Notes: generated by a model from the letters alone, not told the origin. A DNA stretch of 64,000 bases from Alkalihalophilus pseudofirmus OF4 (GCF_000005825.2 NC_013791.2:3224001-3288000); one strand, 5' to 3'. Counted from the first letter of the stretch, positions 17,395-27,199 are shown. Numbers and translations: made by a program.

Positions 17395-17841
17395 TTAATT
17401 CTGTTCAGGCAAAAACGCAGAAACAGGACCAAGCTCCTCGACTAAATAGCGTCTAACATGGCTTGAGAAAGACTCTAGAGCCTTTCTTTCCGTTTGAATG
17501 ACAGCTTGTACATCTTCATGCTTAATTTGTGTGTAGTATGTTACAAGCGGCTTTCTTAAACTGACCACTTTTTTTAGGGCAGCCGCCTCTTCTTTTTGGA
17601 GCACTTTTTCATCAAAAAGGATTTCTACAATGTCTTCATAGCTCCCAGGATCACGCATGATAAAGCCGTCAATCATACTATTCCCAACATCAATAATTGA
17701 TTCAATGACAACCGTTGCAAACCGCTCATAAGCAAGCTTATCCTTTACGGTTTCAAGAGGTTGATTCTCCTCAAATTCTGTTAACAATTGATCCATATAT
17801 GTAAGGGTATCTTCAATTTTTTCACGATTCACAAAATACAT
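17395..17841 (-). CDS. yutE: YutE, DUF86/HepT-like protein
   Basis: A 148-residue alpha-helical protein of the DUF86 (HEPN, HepT-like) family, matching YutE of B. subtilis. Landmarks: MYFVNREKIEDTLTYMDQLL, VVIESIIDVGNSMIDGFIM, and RDPGSYEDIVEIL. HepT toxins use an R-x4-6-H motif; here the equivalent RKPLVTYY lacks the histidine and no partner nucleotidyltransferase gene lies beside it, so toxin activity is doubtful. The start ATG 17841 follows AAGGTG; the frame extends to 17877 without support. Confidence 0.8.
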   Translation of the reverse strand: MYFVNREKIEDTLTYMDQLLTEFEENQPLETVKDKLAYERFATVVIESIIDVGNSMIDGFIMRDPGSYEDIVEILFDEKVLQKEEAAALKKVVSLRKPLVTYYTQIKHEDVQAVIQTERKALESFSSHVRRYLVEELGPVSAFLPEQN

Positions 17842-17965
17842 AGGAACACCTTCTTTTTTTGAATTAGTATAACACATTAAACGTTTTTTTTAGATAAAGT
17901 TAAACACATCAAAAGAAATGATTTATTCTTTACGGCGTTTTTGTTATGATAAAGAACGTAAATGA

Positions 17966-17993
17966 TTCGACAAGGACCTGATTGATTGTCGAA
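17966..17993 (+). promoter_or_regulatory. Hairpin or operator in the glpX leader
   Basis: Perfect 8-bp arms TTCGACAA / TTGTCGAA around a 12-nt loop, about 90 bp before the glpX start and just after a possible -10 box TATGAT (17945-17950). Confidence 0.45.
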
Positions 17994-18085
17994 CAAATGA
18001 AAAGTAGTGAATGCTACACACATTATGCTACTACAAAAAAAATAAGCTACACAAAACTTTTTTACACAAATGGAGGAGAAACAAC

Positions 18086-19057
18086 TTGGATCGTGAACTA
18101 GCCTTAGAAATCGTCCGTGTAACGGAAGCAGCAGCCCTAGCTTCATCTCAATGGATGGGCCGCGGGAAGAAAAATGAAGCAGATGATGCTGCAACGAGTG
18201 CCATGCGCACAATGTTTGATTCAGTAAACTGCAGAGGTACTGTTGTCATTGGTGAAGGAGAACTTGACGAGGCACCAATGCTCTATATTGGCGAAGAAGT
18301 CGGCAGTGGGCATGGTCCTGAAGTTGACATCGCGGTTGACCCGCTTGAAGGAACAAACATCGTAGCGAAAGGACACCCTAATGCGATGGCTGTTATTGCG
18401 GTAGCGGATAAAGGAACGCTGCTTCACGCACCAGATATGTATATGGAAAAGATCGCAGTCGGACCTCTTGCCGCTGGACTTGTCCGTCTTGATGACCCTA
18501 TCGAAAAAACAATTGATATTGTGGCTAAAATGACAAATAAACGAGTGCGTGATGTAACAGTGATTATCCAAGAGCGTGAGCGTCATGCTGAATTGATTGA
18601 ACGCGTTCGCCAAAAGGGTGCTCGTGTTAAATTATTTGGTGACGGTGACGTTGGTGCTTCTATTGCCACTGCCTTGCCGCAAACGGGTATTGATTTGTTT
18701 GTTGGAACAGGCGGAGCTCCAGAAGGTGTTATTTCTGCTGCTGCACTAAAAGCTTTAGGCGGTGACATGCAAGCTCGTCTTGTACCAATGAATGATGAAG
18801 AGTTTGAACGCTGCAAAAAAATGGGGCTAGAAGATCCTCGTCAAGTATTACAATTAGACGATCTTGTTCGCGGTGATGATGCTATTTTTGCTGCAACGGG
18901 AGTATCTTCTGGTGAATTAGTTGAAGGCGTACGCTTTTTAGGCGGAGACCTTGCTGAAACTGACTCCATTGTTATGCGTGCTAAGACAAGAACAGTCCGC
19001 TACATTAAAACACATCACCATCTTGATCATAAACCTCATTTAGTGATGAACGACTAA
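18086..19057 (+). CDS. glpX: Fructose-1,6-bisphosphatase class II (GlpX)
   Basis: Gluconeogenic phosphatase converting fructose-1,6-bisphosphate to fructose-6-phosphate. Metal- and substrate-site motifs are [27 protein letters not shown] (residues ~52-65) and [14 protein letters not shown], with [11 protein letters not shown] and [16 protein letters not shown] further on. The start is TTG 18086, 7 nt after GGAGGAG, which gives the family N-terminus [17 protein letters not shown]. An upstream in-frame ATG at 18011 has no ribosome site. 323 residues, normal length. Confidence 0.93.
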   Translation: MDRELALEIVRVTEAAALASSQWMGRGKKNEADDAATSAMRTMFDSVNCRGTVVIGEGELDEAPMLYIGEEVGSGHGPEVDIAVDPLEGTNIVAKGHPNAMAVIAVADKGTLLHAPDMYMEKIAVGPLAAGLVRLDDPIEKTIDIVAKMTNKRVRDVTVIIQERERHAELIERVRQKGARVKLFGDGDVGASIATALPQTGIDLFVGTGGAPEGVISAAALKALGGDMQARLVPMNDEEFERCKKMGLEDPRQVLQLDDLVRGDDAIFAATGVSSGELVEGVRFLGGDLAETDSIVMRAKTRTVRYIKTHHHLDHKPHLVMND

Positions 19058-19121
19058 GTATCGCATCCCCTCTTGTGGCATGATATGATAAAAAAACAAT
19101 GTTACTTGGGGGGCAATAAGA

Positions 19122-19388
19122 ATGTCTGAGCGCTTTTATTTATATGATGACACAGAAGAAACAAGGACCAGATTTGTAAGCTTTATGGGTGAGTCACAAC
19201 GTTTTGACCTAGCCATCATCACCTCTTCCCGCTATTACGGGAAAAAGCTGGTTCTAGATGTATTATCTAATCGGTTTGCCATTATTGGTACAGACGATTT
19301 AGAAGAGCCTGGCTATCTTGAGCACGCTTATCAAATCAGTGAAGAAGAAGCTGGCGAATTACGTTCGTTTTTATATGAAGTCATTTAA
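19122..19388 (+). CDS. Small conserved protein, DUF3055-like
   Basis: An 88-residue soluble protein that looks like the Bacillaceae family DUF3055: MSERFYLYDDTEETRTRFVSF, then RFDLAIITSSRYYGKKLVLD, and EEEAGELRSFLYEVI at the end. Function unknown. The ATG follows GGGGGGCAA, a weak but usable site. It lies 64 bp after glpX and 51 bp before a small gene whose ribosome site is inside a hairpin, so the three may form one transcript. Confidence 0.65.
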   Translation: MSERFYLYDDTEETRTRFVSFMGESQRFDLAIITSSRYYGKKLVLDVLSNRFAIIGTDDLEEPGYLEHAYQISEEEAGELRSFLYEVI

Positions 19389-19392
19389 TAGT

Positions 19393-19438
19393 AAAAACCA
19401 TCTCTTCCGGTAAAACTAACGGCAGGAGGTGGTTTTTT
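19393..19438 (+). terminator. Terminator-like hairpin that contains the next gene's ribosome site
   Basis: 5' arm AAAAACCATCTCTTCCG pairs with 3' arm CGGCAGGAGGTGGTTTTT (one bulge, some G-U), followed by seven T. The AGGAGGTGG in the 3' arm is the ribosome site for ATG 19440. Confidence 0.65.
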
Positions 19439-19439
19439 T

Positions 19440-19736
19440 ATGCCAGATTCACGTGATAAAGAAACGGAAGATTACACTGACTTCTCAAACGTCGAAACGA
19501 TGCGTAATTTCATTTTGCCAGAAATTACTCCAGAAGGCCCTTACGGCTCACCAATCAATAAGGATAAACCTGTTGAAAATAAAAGCACCCCATGGAAGCC
19601 TGGGCAGCGTTATTACAGCGCTTTCAATTATGAGTTTAAATCTTTGCACCAAAACCTTCCGCGTAAATATCCAGGACATCACCCAACTCATGATGATCCT
19701 GATAAAAACGAAGAACCACCTTACACGACCACTTAA
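19440..19736 (+). CDS. Small Pro-rich hydrophilic protein, function unknown
   Basis: A 98-residue protein rich in Pro, Asp, Glu and Tyr, without a signal peptide or membrane segment. Stretches such as FILPEITPEGPYGSPIN and PRKYPGHHPTHDDPDK suggest an extended or disordered protein. The ATG is 8 nt after AGGAGGTGG, which lies in a hairpin. I do not recognise it; spore-associated small proteins of Bacillus can look like this, but that is only a guess. Confidence 0.6.
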   Translation: MPDSRDKETEDYTDFSNVETMRNFILPEITPEGPYGSPINKDKPVENKSTPWKPGQRYYSAFNYEFKSLHQNLPRKYPGHHPTHDDPDKNEEPPYTTT

Positions 19737-19763
19737 ACAAAGAGCCCTTTAAAAGGGCTCTCC
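19737..19763 (-). terminator. Terminator after yutD
   Basis: Perfect dyad AGAGCCCTTTTAAAAGGGCTCT; the T-rich side (TTTGTTT) is on the minus strand. Confidence 0.7.
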
Positions 19764-19764
19764 C

Positions 19765-20112
19765 CTATTCTTCACTTAATGCCGCTGCCTCTTCTGCAGG
19801 TACGGGCTGTTTTTCTTTTTCCCTATCCTTTTCTTTCGTTTCCTTCACTTTCTTAAGCACGAAATAAGCGCAGCCAAAATTACAATACTCGTATAAATAA
19901 TCAGGAAGAGTACTGATCTTCGTATCAAAGGTCGACTTTTTATGGCGGTCTTCAAAAAAGCCGCGTAAACGCAATTGGCTGTAACCCCAATCACCAACAA
20001 TATAATCGTATTTATTTAACACATCACTGTAACGTGACTTAAAGGCTTCTTCATTCCAGCCCTCTTTTATATCCTCTATTACTTCATACTGCATTCCTTG
20101 AATGCGAACCAC
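19765..20112 (-). CDS. yutD: YutD family protein (DUF1027)
   Basis: A 115-residue cytosolic protein of unknown function. It has the strongly conserved core EAFKSRYSDVLNKYDYIVGD, WGYSQLRLRGFFED, DTKISTLPDYLYEYCNFGCAYFVLKKVK and a variable charged tail (KEKDREKEKQPVPAEEAA). The start is taken as GTG 20112, about 6 nt after GAGGTG. It yields VVRIQGMQYEVIED, which lines up with the usual MIKVQGMQYE. ATGs at 20133 and 20151 lack a ribosome site. Confidence 0.85.
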   Translation of the reverse strand: MVRIQGMQYEVIEDIKEGWNEEAFKSRYSDVLNKYDYIVGDWGYSQLRLRGFFEDRHKKSTFDTKISTLPDYLYEYCNFGCAYFVLKKVKETKEKDREKEKQPVPAEEAAALSEE

Positions 20113-20245
20113 TGGGCTCACCTCACTTTTCATACCCTTATTATACCACACCCGAGCCTCCCTACAGTAACCTTTGTGGCATCATTTTCTATCAGTAAAA
20201 ACATTTCTTTTTGGTCATTCTTAAAGTAGAGGGGGAATGAACATC

Positions 20246-20887
20246 ATGATAAAAAAATCAATGGTGATCTCTGGTGTCGCAGCTTTAATGCTTATGACCG
20301 GCTGCCAGATGAATGATGTGGGGCAGCAATCGATGCAGCGTACAGCTAATCCGAATTACGGCCCTATGCAAACGAATCATGGCTATTATCCAATGGGAAT
20401 GGGTCAGCAAAATCAAAATAATGACTACAACCATTATGGGTACACAAGATATCAAAAACAACAGGTAGAAGCAAACGGCAGACAACAATCAACACCTATG
20501 TTTGACCGGACAGAGCTTTCTGATACGGTAACAAGAATGGTCTTAACGAACGAAACGGTGAGCGAGGCCGCAACGCTTGTTACAGATAAGTACGTATTAG
20601 TTGCCTATGACTGCGATACGAACGACCGCGATTACGTAGCGGACCAAGTAAAACGCAGTGCGATTTCTGTAGTTCCGCGTTACTATGAAGTCTATATTAC
20701 AGATGATCATAGTCATTTCGAAGACATTGAACGCTTCCAAGATGGCTCCACAACAACTGGAAATTTAGACGGAACGCTTAAACAAACGATCCAAGAAATG
20801 CGCCAATCTCCACAAGGTGCCTACAACGAGGACACCGACGACAACATGAACGTCATGGAAAAGAAACACCAGAAATTAATGGATTAA
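20246..20887 (+). CDS. yutC: Sporulation lipoprotein, YhcN/YlaJ family (YutC)
   Basis: A 213-residue lipoprotein. The signal peptide MIKKSMVISGVAALMLMTGC ends in a lipobox with the lipidated Cys at residue 20. A Gln/Asn/Tyr-rich linker follows, then the YhcN/YlaJ domain (TRMVLTNETVSEAATLVTDK, VLVAYDC). Homologues are found in the spore inner membrane or cortex region. Of two ATGs (20237, 20246) the second lies 10 nt from GAGGGGG while the first is only 1 nt away. A repeat cluster begins right after its stop codon. Confidence 0.8.
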   Translation: MIKKSMVISGVAALMLMTGCQMNDVGQQSMQRTANPNYGPMQTNHGYYPMGMGQQNQNNDYNHYGYTRYQKQQVEANGRQQSTPMFDRTELSDTVTRMVLTNETVSEAATLVTDKYVLVAYDCDTNDRDYVADQVKRSAISVVPRYYEVYITDDHSHFEDIERFQDGSTTTGNLDGTLKQTIQEMRQSPQGAYNEDTDDNMNVMEKKHQKLMD

Positions 20888-21297
20888 AGGAAAGGCGGAA
20901 GGGTTCGTTTAGGTATGAGGAGGATGGAGCTTTGACAATGAGAAGCGCTTTTTGCTTCGTTTGGCAAAGTGAAGCCACCGATTATCTGAACCCTGCAGCT
21001 AGACATGAAAAGCGGAGGCGAGTGGGCTGGCATACGGAAATATTAGGGGCAGCGATATGAAGACGCTTTTTGTCTTCATTCGATGCACCGTTATTTCCCG
21101 CAGGACAACGAGCCGAAGCTAGACACGAAAAGCGGAGGCGAGTGGGCTGGCTTGCGGAAATATAAGGGGCAGCGATATGAAGACGCTTTTTGTCTTCATT
21201 CGATGCACCGTTATTTCCCGCAGGACAACGAGCCGAAGCTAGACACGAAAAGCGGAGGTGAGTGGGCTGGCTTGCGGTAAAATAAGGGGAAGAGAAG
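20888..21297. repeat. Cluster of hairpin-forming intergenic repeats (A-B-B-partial B)
   Basis: Type A unit at 20888-21006 matches those after ndh. It is followed by type B units at 21007-21126 and 21127-21246, nearly identical 120-bp tandem copies, and a truncated B at 21247-21297. Units open with GAAAAGCGGAGG and close with AAGCTAGACA. Inner arms such as GAAGACGCTTTTTGTCTTC form a hairpin tip. The cluster abuts the yutC stop and leads into a 21-bp phased array, the same arrangement as at 7143-7721. Confidence 0.8.
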
Positions 21298-21320
21298 ATT
21301 GTATATATTCAAGCCTTTTA

Positions 21321-21472
21321 TGCGTCAATGTATACAGCCATTGCTCTCCTCTCTCGCCTTATTGCGTTACTTGCCGGCTTGATTGCGCCGATGTAGTTTA
21401 ATTGCGCCTAATCAAACGTTATATGCGTCTGTAGCAAGCGTATATGTATCACTTCGGCTAATAATAGCGCCA
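21321..21472. repeat. 21-bp phased array 2 (core ATTGCGYC)
   Basis: Using the TGCG of the core as reference, copies start at 21321, 21342 (TTGCTC variant), 21363, 21384, 21403, 21424, 21445 (TGTATC variant) and 21466 (AGCGCC variant). Steps are 21, 21, 21, 19, 21, 21 and 21. Spacers are unrelated. It lies between converging yutC and metY. Confidence 0.75.
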
Positions 21473-21490
21473 GCCTTTACTCTAAACCCA

Positions 21491-21528
21491 AAATAGAGCA
21501 GCTCCCTAACTCAGGAGCTGCTCTATTC
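21491..21528 (-). terminator. Terminator after metY
   Basis: AATAGAGCAGCTCC / GGAGCTGCTCTATT stem with 8-nt loop; symmetric enough to work on both strands. Confidence 0.85.
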
Positions 21529-22848
<1,320 letters not shown>

Positions 22849-22872
22849 TTAATAGTAGTACGTATTGCTTCA

Positions 22873-22901
22873 ATAATATTCACACTATTCCGACTTGTCA
22901 A
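22873..22901 (-). promoter_or_regulatory. Sigma-A promoter of metY
   Basis: Minus strand TTGACA (22896-22901), 17 bp, TATTAT (22873-22878), 50 bp from the start codon. Confidence 0.8.
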
Positions 22902-22955
22902 GAGAGAATACACGGCGGTTTCTGACTTATTATTTGACTGCTTCTCATTGTTTAT

Positions 22956-23106
22956 TGCGCCTATTCCACTTTTTATTGCGTCGATGCAGTTACTGATTGT
23001 TCTTATTGCCATATTTATTGCGTCAATTGAATTGAATTGCATCAGTGTGAACGTTATTTATATTCCTTTTAAATATAATTGTCACTAGTTTCCTTAGAAT
23101 TGCGCC
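22956..23106. repeat. 21-bp phased array 3 (core ATTGCGYC)
   Basis: Core reference positions 22956, 22977, 22998 (TTGTTC variant), 23019, 23038 (TGCATC), about 23059 (very degenerate), 23080 (TGTCAC) and 23101 (TGCGCC). Steps are 21, 21, 21, 19, 21, 21 and 21. It lies between the metY promoter and the lipA terminator, genes in tandem on the minus strand. Confidence 0.65.
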
Positions 23107-23152
23107 AATTTCTCCCCGGCACGCCCTCGCCCCTATCCACTGGCAATCAAAT

Positions 23153-23180
23153 AGAAAAGAGCGCCGCAGCGCTCTTTCCT
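23153..23180 (-). terminator. Terminator after lipA
   Basis: AAAGAGCGC / GCGCTCTTT stem with CGCA loop and T-rich minus-strand tail. Confidence 0.85.
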
Positions 23181-23182
23181 CA

Positions 23183-24097
23183 TTAATTATGTGTTTTTGC
23201 TACTTTGTTCGCTTCTTCTCTTACCTGGGCTTCGTTTACCTGCTCATCGGCATGGTATGAAGAGCGTACAAGCGGACCAGATTCACAGTGGCTGAAGCCT
23301 TTTTCAAGAGCAATCTCTTTAAATTCAGCAAATTCTTCTGGTGTGTAATACTTTTGTACTTTTAAATGCTTTTTCGTCGGTTGAAGGTATTGTCCAATAG
23401 TCATGATATCCACGTTGTTGGCACGAAGATCATCCATTGTTTCAATAATCTCTTCTCTTGTTTCACCAAGACCGATCATCAGGCTTGATTTTGTAGGGAT
23501 ATCTGGGTTCATTTCTTTAGCGCGGCGCAAGAACTCTAATGTACGGTCATACGTTGCACGTGCGCGAACTCTTGGCGACAGGCGGCGAACCGTTTCAATA
23601 TTATGGTTCATAATATTCGGTTTCGCATCCATTAACGTCTTCAGGCTATCAAAATTACCTAACATATCAGATGGCAGTACTTCAATCGTACAGAATGGAT
23701 TTTTACGGCGTACGGCACGAACGGTTTCAGCAAACACAGCCGCCCCTCCGTCTTTTAAATCATCACGAGCGACAGCTGTAATAACGGCATGCTTTAATCC
23801 CATCATTTCTACAGAATCTGCTACACGTTCCGGCTCTTGCAGGTCAAGTTCATTAGGAAGACCTGTTTTAACGGCACAGAAACGGCAGGCACGTGTACAT
23901 ACATCCCCTAAGATCATAAATGTAGCCGTCTTACGAACAGCCCAGCATTCATGGATATTTGGACAACGCGCTTCTTCACAGACTGTATGTAGATTTTTCT
24001 CGCGCATCATCTTCTTTAGACCAGTGTAAGTCTCATTTGTGTTTAATTTTATTTTCAGCCACTCCGGCTTACGTAAATGTTCTTCTTTCTTTGCCAT
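23183..24097 (-). CDS. lipA: Lipoyl synthase
   Basis: Radical SAM enzyme that inserts two sulfurs into protein-bound octanoate, giving lipoyl groups for 2-oxoacid dehydrogenases and GcvH (gcvH lies at 47.4 kb). The auxiliary cluster motif C40-x4-C45-x5-C51 is in [15 protein letters not shown]; the radical SAM motif C67-x3-C71-x2-C74 is in [13 protein letters not shown]. The C-terminal RSSYHADEQ provides the conserved cluster-ligand serine. The start ATG 24097 follows GGAGTG; a GTG at 24106 overlaps the box. 304 residues. Confidence 0.96.
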   Translation of the reverse strand: MAKKEEHLRKPEWLKIKLNTNETYTGLKKMMREKNLHTVCEEARCPNIHECWAVRKTATFMILGDVCTRACRFCAVKTGLPNELDLQEPERVADSVEMMGLKHAVITAVARDDLKDGGAAVFAETVRAVRRKNPFCTIEVLPSDMLGNFDSLKTLMDAKPNIMNHNIETVRRLSPRVRARATYDRTLEFLRRAKEMNPDIPTKSSLMIGLGETREEIIETMDDLRANNVDIMTIGQYLQPTKKHLKVQKYYTPEEFAEFKEIALEKGFSHCESGPLVRSSYHADEQVNEAQVREEANKVAKTHN

Positions 24098-24293
24098 GCT
24101 ATTCACTCCATCCGCTTTCCCATATTCTGCATACGAAAATCGACAAACCTCGCTGCATTTATCTTTCTATACTTTATCATGATTATTCCCAAATGACCAA
24201 ACTATCGCTCGAAATTTCCATTGATTCACTCATATTTTTCTCTAAAAACTTTGCACACTAGAGAAGAAGAGAATTCCTAGAGGAGGGAATAAA

Positions 24294-25313
24294 GTGAAAC
24301 GAGCTAAACGGTTTTTACAAATACTTATGCTGACCTTATTTATAATCAGTTCTGCTCCGCAGATTACTTTAGCAAATACGACCGAAGAAATGTCACAAGA
24401 AGAAATATTCAATGCACGGATGGAGCTGTATCAAAAAATGGAGGCCATTACCCAAGTCCCGTGGCATTATTTAGCTGCAGTTGATACGTATGAGCGTGGA
24501 CTGCGCCGTGCTCAGCGTGACCGACCGAGGGAAGAAGGATTTATTTCTATCTTTTATGATCCGGAAATATGGGCAGGTCCGATCAACCCAAATAAAGAAG
24601 ACACAGATCCGTTATCCATTAGTTTATTTAATGGTATAGGGTTAGATGGAAACGGTGATGGCGTCGCGAGTCCAACAGACGATGAAGATGTTCTTTACAC
24701 ATTTGCTCATTACTTAGAACAATACGGATTTGACGAAGATGACTTTAGAATTGCTTTATGGGATTATTACCAGCGCGAGCAGTCTGTTTCTATTATCCAC
24801 GGTCATGCAGCTGTGTATGAGCATTTTGGAACACTTGATTTAGATGATCATGCGTTCCCTATCCCTCTCAATTATAATTACAGCTACAAAAACACATGGG
24901 GGGACCGCAGAGGTTGGGGCGGAAGGCGGATCCATGAAGGAACAGATATTTTTGCCGGTTATAATGTGCCAGTGCGTGCTACAGCTTACGGAAAAGTAGA
25001 AGTTAAAGGATGGAATATGTACGGCGGCTGGCGTATCGGTATTCGCGACTTAGATAATGTGTATCATTACTACGCTCATTTAAGCGGCTTTGAGAAAGGA
25101 ATTGAAGAAGGAAGCATTGTGTCTCCTGGCGATGTGGTTGGTTACTGCGGAAGCTCGGGTTACGGTAAGCCCGGCACCCAAGGCAAATTCCCGCCGCATC
25201 TTCATTATGGTATGTATAGAGATAACGGCTTTACTGAGTGGTCATTTGATCCATTCCCTTCCCTAAAGCAATGGGAGCGTAAAGCGTATCAAGACCGCAA
25301 AAAGAAGAAATAA
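24294..25313 (+). CDS. lytH: L-Ala-D-Glu endopeptidase LytH (YunA), M23 family
   Basis: Secreted zinc endopeptidase. In B. subtilis LytH trims peptide side chains of spore cortex peptidoglycan to single L-Ala. A signal peptide covers residues 1-28 (KRAKRFLQILMLTLFIISS, cut near LAN). Residues ~30-180 form a family-specific N-terminal part with DGNGDGVASPTDDEDVLYT, which resembles a lytic-transglycosylase-like helper region. The M23 LytM domain has H214 and D218 in RIHEGTDIF and H302, H304 in PPHLHYGMYRD. The ATG (as GTG AAA..) follows GAGGGAAT. A terminator overlaps the stop. Confidence 0.88.
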   Translation: MKRAKRFLQILMLTLFIISSAPQITLANTTEEMSQEEIFNARMELYQKMEAITQVPWHYLAAVDTYERGLRRAQRDRPREEGFISIFYDPEIWAGPINPNKEDTDPLSISLFNGIGLDGNGDGVASPTDDEDVLYTFAHYLEQYGFDEDDFRIALWDYYQREQSVSIIHGHAAVYEHFGTLDLDDHAFPIPLNYNYSYKNTWGDRRGWGGRRIHEGTDIFAGYNVPVRATAYGKVEVKGWNMYGGWRIGIRDLDNVYHYYAHLSGFEKGIEEGSIVSPGDVVGYCGSSGYGKPGTQGKFPPHLHYGMYRDNGFTEWSFDPFPSLKQWERKAYQDRKKKK

Positions 25314-25345
25314 GGAGCCAGCTTATGCTGACTCCTTATTTTTTG
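25311..25345 (+). terminator. Terminator overlapping the lytH stop
   Basis: TAAGGAGCCAGC / GCTGACTCCTTA stem, then six T. The stem starts at the stop codon. Confidence 0.88.
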
Positions 25346-25351
25346 TACTTT

Positions 25352-25468
25352 TTAAGAAGAAGCTTTTTTCTGCTTAGCTACTCTAACTGCATTTGCAATA
25401 CTTAGAGCCATACCGCCCCAAATAATCAACATGCCGACAAGCATCATAACAATTGCGCCTGTACTCAT
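25352..25468 (-). CDS. Small subunit of NSS amino-acid importer (MetS-like, 38 aa)
   Basis: A 38-residue protein consisting of one membrane helix: MSTGAIVMMLVGMLIIWGGM, then ALSIANAVRVAKQKKASS. It matches the MetS-type small subunits found after neurotransmitter:sodium symporter genes in Gram-positive bacteria, where they are needed for methionine/alanine import. Its ATG overlaps the stop of the large subunit gene (TAATG), implying coupled translation. It is too short for most gene finders. Confidence 0.85.
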   Translation of the reverse strand: MSTGAIVMMLVGMLIIWGGMALSIANAVRVAKQKKASS

Positions 25469-26997
25469 TATAGCTCAGCTCCTTTATCATTTGAGTCTGC
25501 CGGAACATCAAGGTCGTTCTTCTGCCATTTGAATGCCGCAAAGACGAATCCAATGACAATCGCTCCGATTGCTACTACCCAGCCCCAGCTCACAACAAGC
25601 GATGTTGGATAGTCTTCGTAATTAGATGTGATATTTGTAATCGTATTTTGAATCGCCATGTAACCAAGAACAATCGGCGTGATAATGCTTAAGCATACTT
25701 TCCACCATAAGCCTGTTTTAAAGTCAGAAACACCGTTTGCATGACTTTGTAATTCAGGAAGCTTACGGATGAACCATGATACGGCAATAACAGATACAAG
25801 ACCAGCTAATGCTACACCAAATTGGTTAATGAAGTAATCTGCTGTATCTAGGAAGAACAACCCGCCTTGTGTCGCAAAAAGCAATGAAATCAAGGCTGAT
25901 AATCCGCCCCCAAACGCAACGGCTTTTGTACGAGATACTTTAAACTTATCTTGAATCCCTGCTACAAATGTCTCCACAATTGAGATAAGTGAAGATAAAC
26001 CTGCAAGCACTAAAGATCCGAAGAATAAGACTCCGAAAAATGCATTCATGCCAGGGAATGTATTAATGATCTCTGGGAAGACCACAAAGGCTAGCCCAAT
26101 CCCTGCACTTGCTACTTCATCAACGCCGACACCAGATGCTGTCGCCATGAAACCTAATGCTGCGAAAACCCCGATACCTGCTAATAACTCAAAGCTCGAG
26201 TTACTAAAGCCTGTAATAAAGGCATTGTTGTTAATATCTGATTTCTTCCCAAGATAACTTGAGTAGGTGATCATGATCGCAAAGGCAATCGATAAACTAA
26301 AGAAGATTTGTCCGTAAGCTGCAACCCATACACCAGGGGACATGATCTCGCTCCAGTTTGGTGCAAAGAATGCATCTAAACCAACCATTGCTCCTTCAAG
26401 CGTTAACGCGCGAATAACAATTAATAAGAACATGACAAGTAACATCGGGATAAAGATACGGTTGGCCATTTCAATACCGCGTTTAACCCCTTTAAATAAT
26501 ACGCCGAGCGTTACGGCCCATACAACTAATAACGGAATGAATACACCCGGTACAAGGGAACCAACTTCACCTAACGCACCGCCTGATAAGTCAATACGCT
26601 GCAAGTACTCTCCCATTAAAAATCCGCCGGTATCTTCTCCCCAGCTTTGATTGAAAGCAAAATACGTGTAGGCAATCGCCCAAGCAATAATAACTGCATA
26701 GTAAGTGGAAATAACAAAGGCAATCGCTACCTGCCACCAGCCGATCCATTCGGCTTTTTTGTTTAACCTAGCATATGAAAGCGGTGCAGAGCCACGATAC
26801 TTGTGACCTAATGTAAACTCCATAATAAGTAGCGGAATTCCCGCTGTTAATAGTGCAAAAAGATAAGGTAAAAAGAATGCCCCCCCACCATTTTCATACG
26901 CTACATAAGGGAAACGCCAAATGTTACCCAAACCGACTGCTGAACCGATCGCCGCTAAAATAAATCCTGCTCGTGTTCCCCATTGCTCTCTAGCCAT
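25468..26997 (-). CDS. Sodium-dependent amino-acid transporter, NSS family
   Basis: A 509-residue membrane protein with about 11-12 helices. The N-terminus REQWGTRAGFILAAIGSAVG, then LGNIWRFPYVAYENGGGAFF is the NSS substrate/Na+ site in TM1-TM2. It uses the sodium gradient to import amino acids, which suits an alkaliphile. The small partner gene suggests a MetP-like methionine/alanine importer, though specificity is inferred. The start ATG 26997 lies 10 nt after GAGGAG; the frame runs to 27072 but without a site. A consensus promoter and CodY-like box lie ~200 bp upstream. Confidence 0.88.
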   Translation of the reverse strand: MAREQWGTRAGFILAAIGSAVGLGNIWRFPYVAYENGGGAFFLPYLFALLTAGIPLLIMEFTLGHKYRGSAPLSYARLNKKAEWIGWWQVAIAFVISTYYAVIIAWAIAYTYFAFNQSWGEDTGGFLMGEYLQRIDLSGGALGEVGSLVPGVFIPLLVVWAVTLGVLFKGVKRGIEMANRIFIPMLLVMFLLIVIRALTLEGAMVGLDAFFAPNWSEIMSPGVWVAAYGQIFFSLSIAFAIMITYSSYLGKKSDINNNAFITGFSNSSFELLAGIGVFAALGFMATASGVGVDEVASAGIGLAFVVFPEIINTFPGMNAFFGVLFFGSLVLAGLSSLISIVETFVAGIQDKFKVSRTKAVAFGGGLSALISLLFATQGGLFFLDTADYFINQFGVALAGLVSVIAVSWFIRKLPELQSHANGVSDFKTGLWWKVCLSIITPIVLGYMAIQNTITNITSNYEDYPTSLVVSWGWVVAIGAIVIGFVFAAFKWQKNDLDVPADSNDKGAEL

Positions 26998-27199
26998 CGT
27001 CGATAACTCCTCTCTGTTGTGAACTAAGTTCCTTAAATTGTATTCAAAAGATTCTGTAAATAGTAGCCGCACTAAAAATATTTTCCATCAAAATTATTTG
27101 ACAATTATTTCAACAAGTCTATTTAGCGCATCAACGTGTAGTAGTATCCGTTTTTGTAACCCCTCCATTTTTTAGAGTTATCTGACTATTCACTTTTTG

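Noticed and set aside
17395-17841. HepT/MNT toxin-antitoxin system
   Set aside because: YutE lacks the RNase histidine, there is no adjacent nucleotidyltransferase gene, and it lies in its conserved Bacillus place.
21083-21280. Open frame of two identical 40-residue units
   Set aside because: It is the 120-bp type B repeat read in frame; 120 is divisible by three by chance, and no ribosome site is present.
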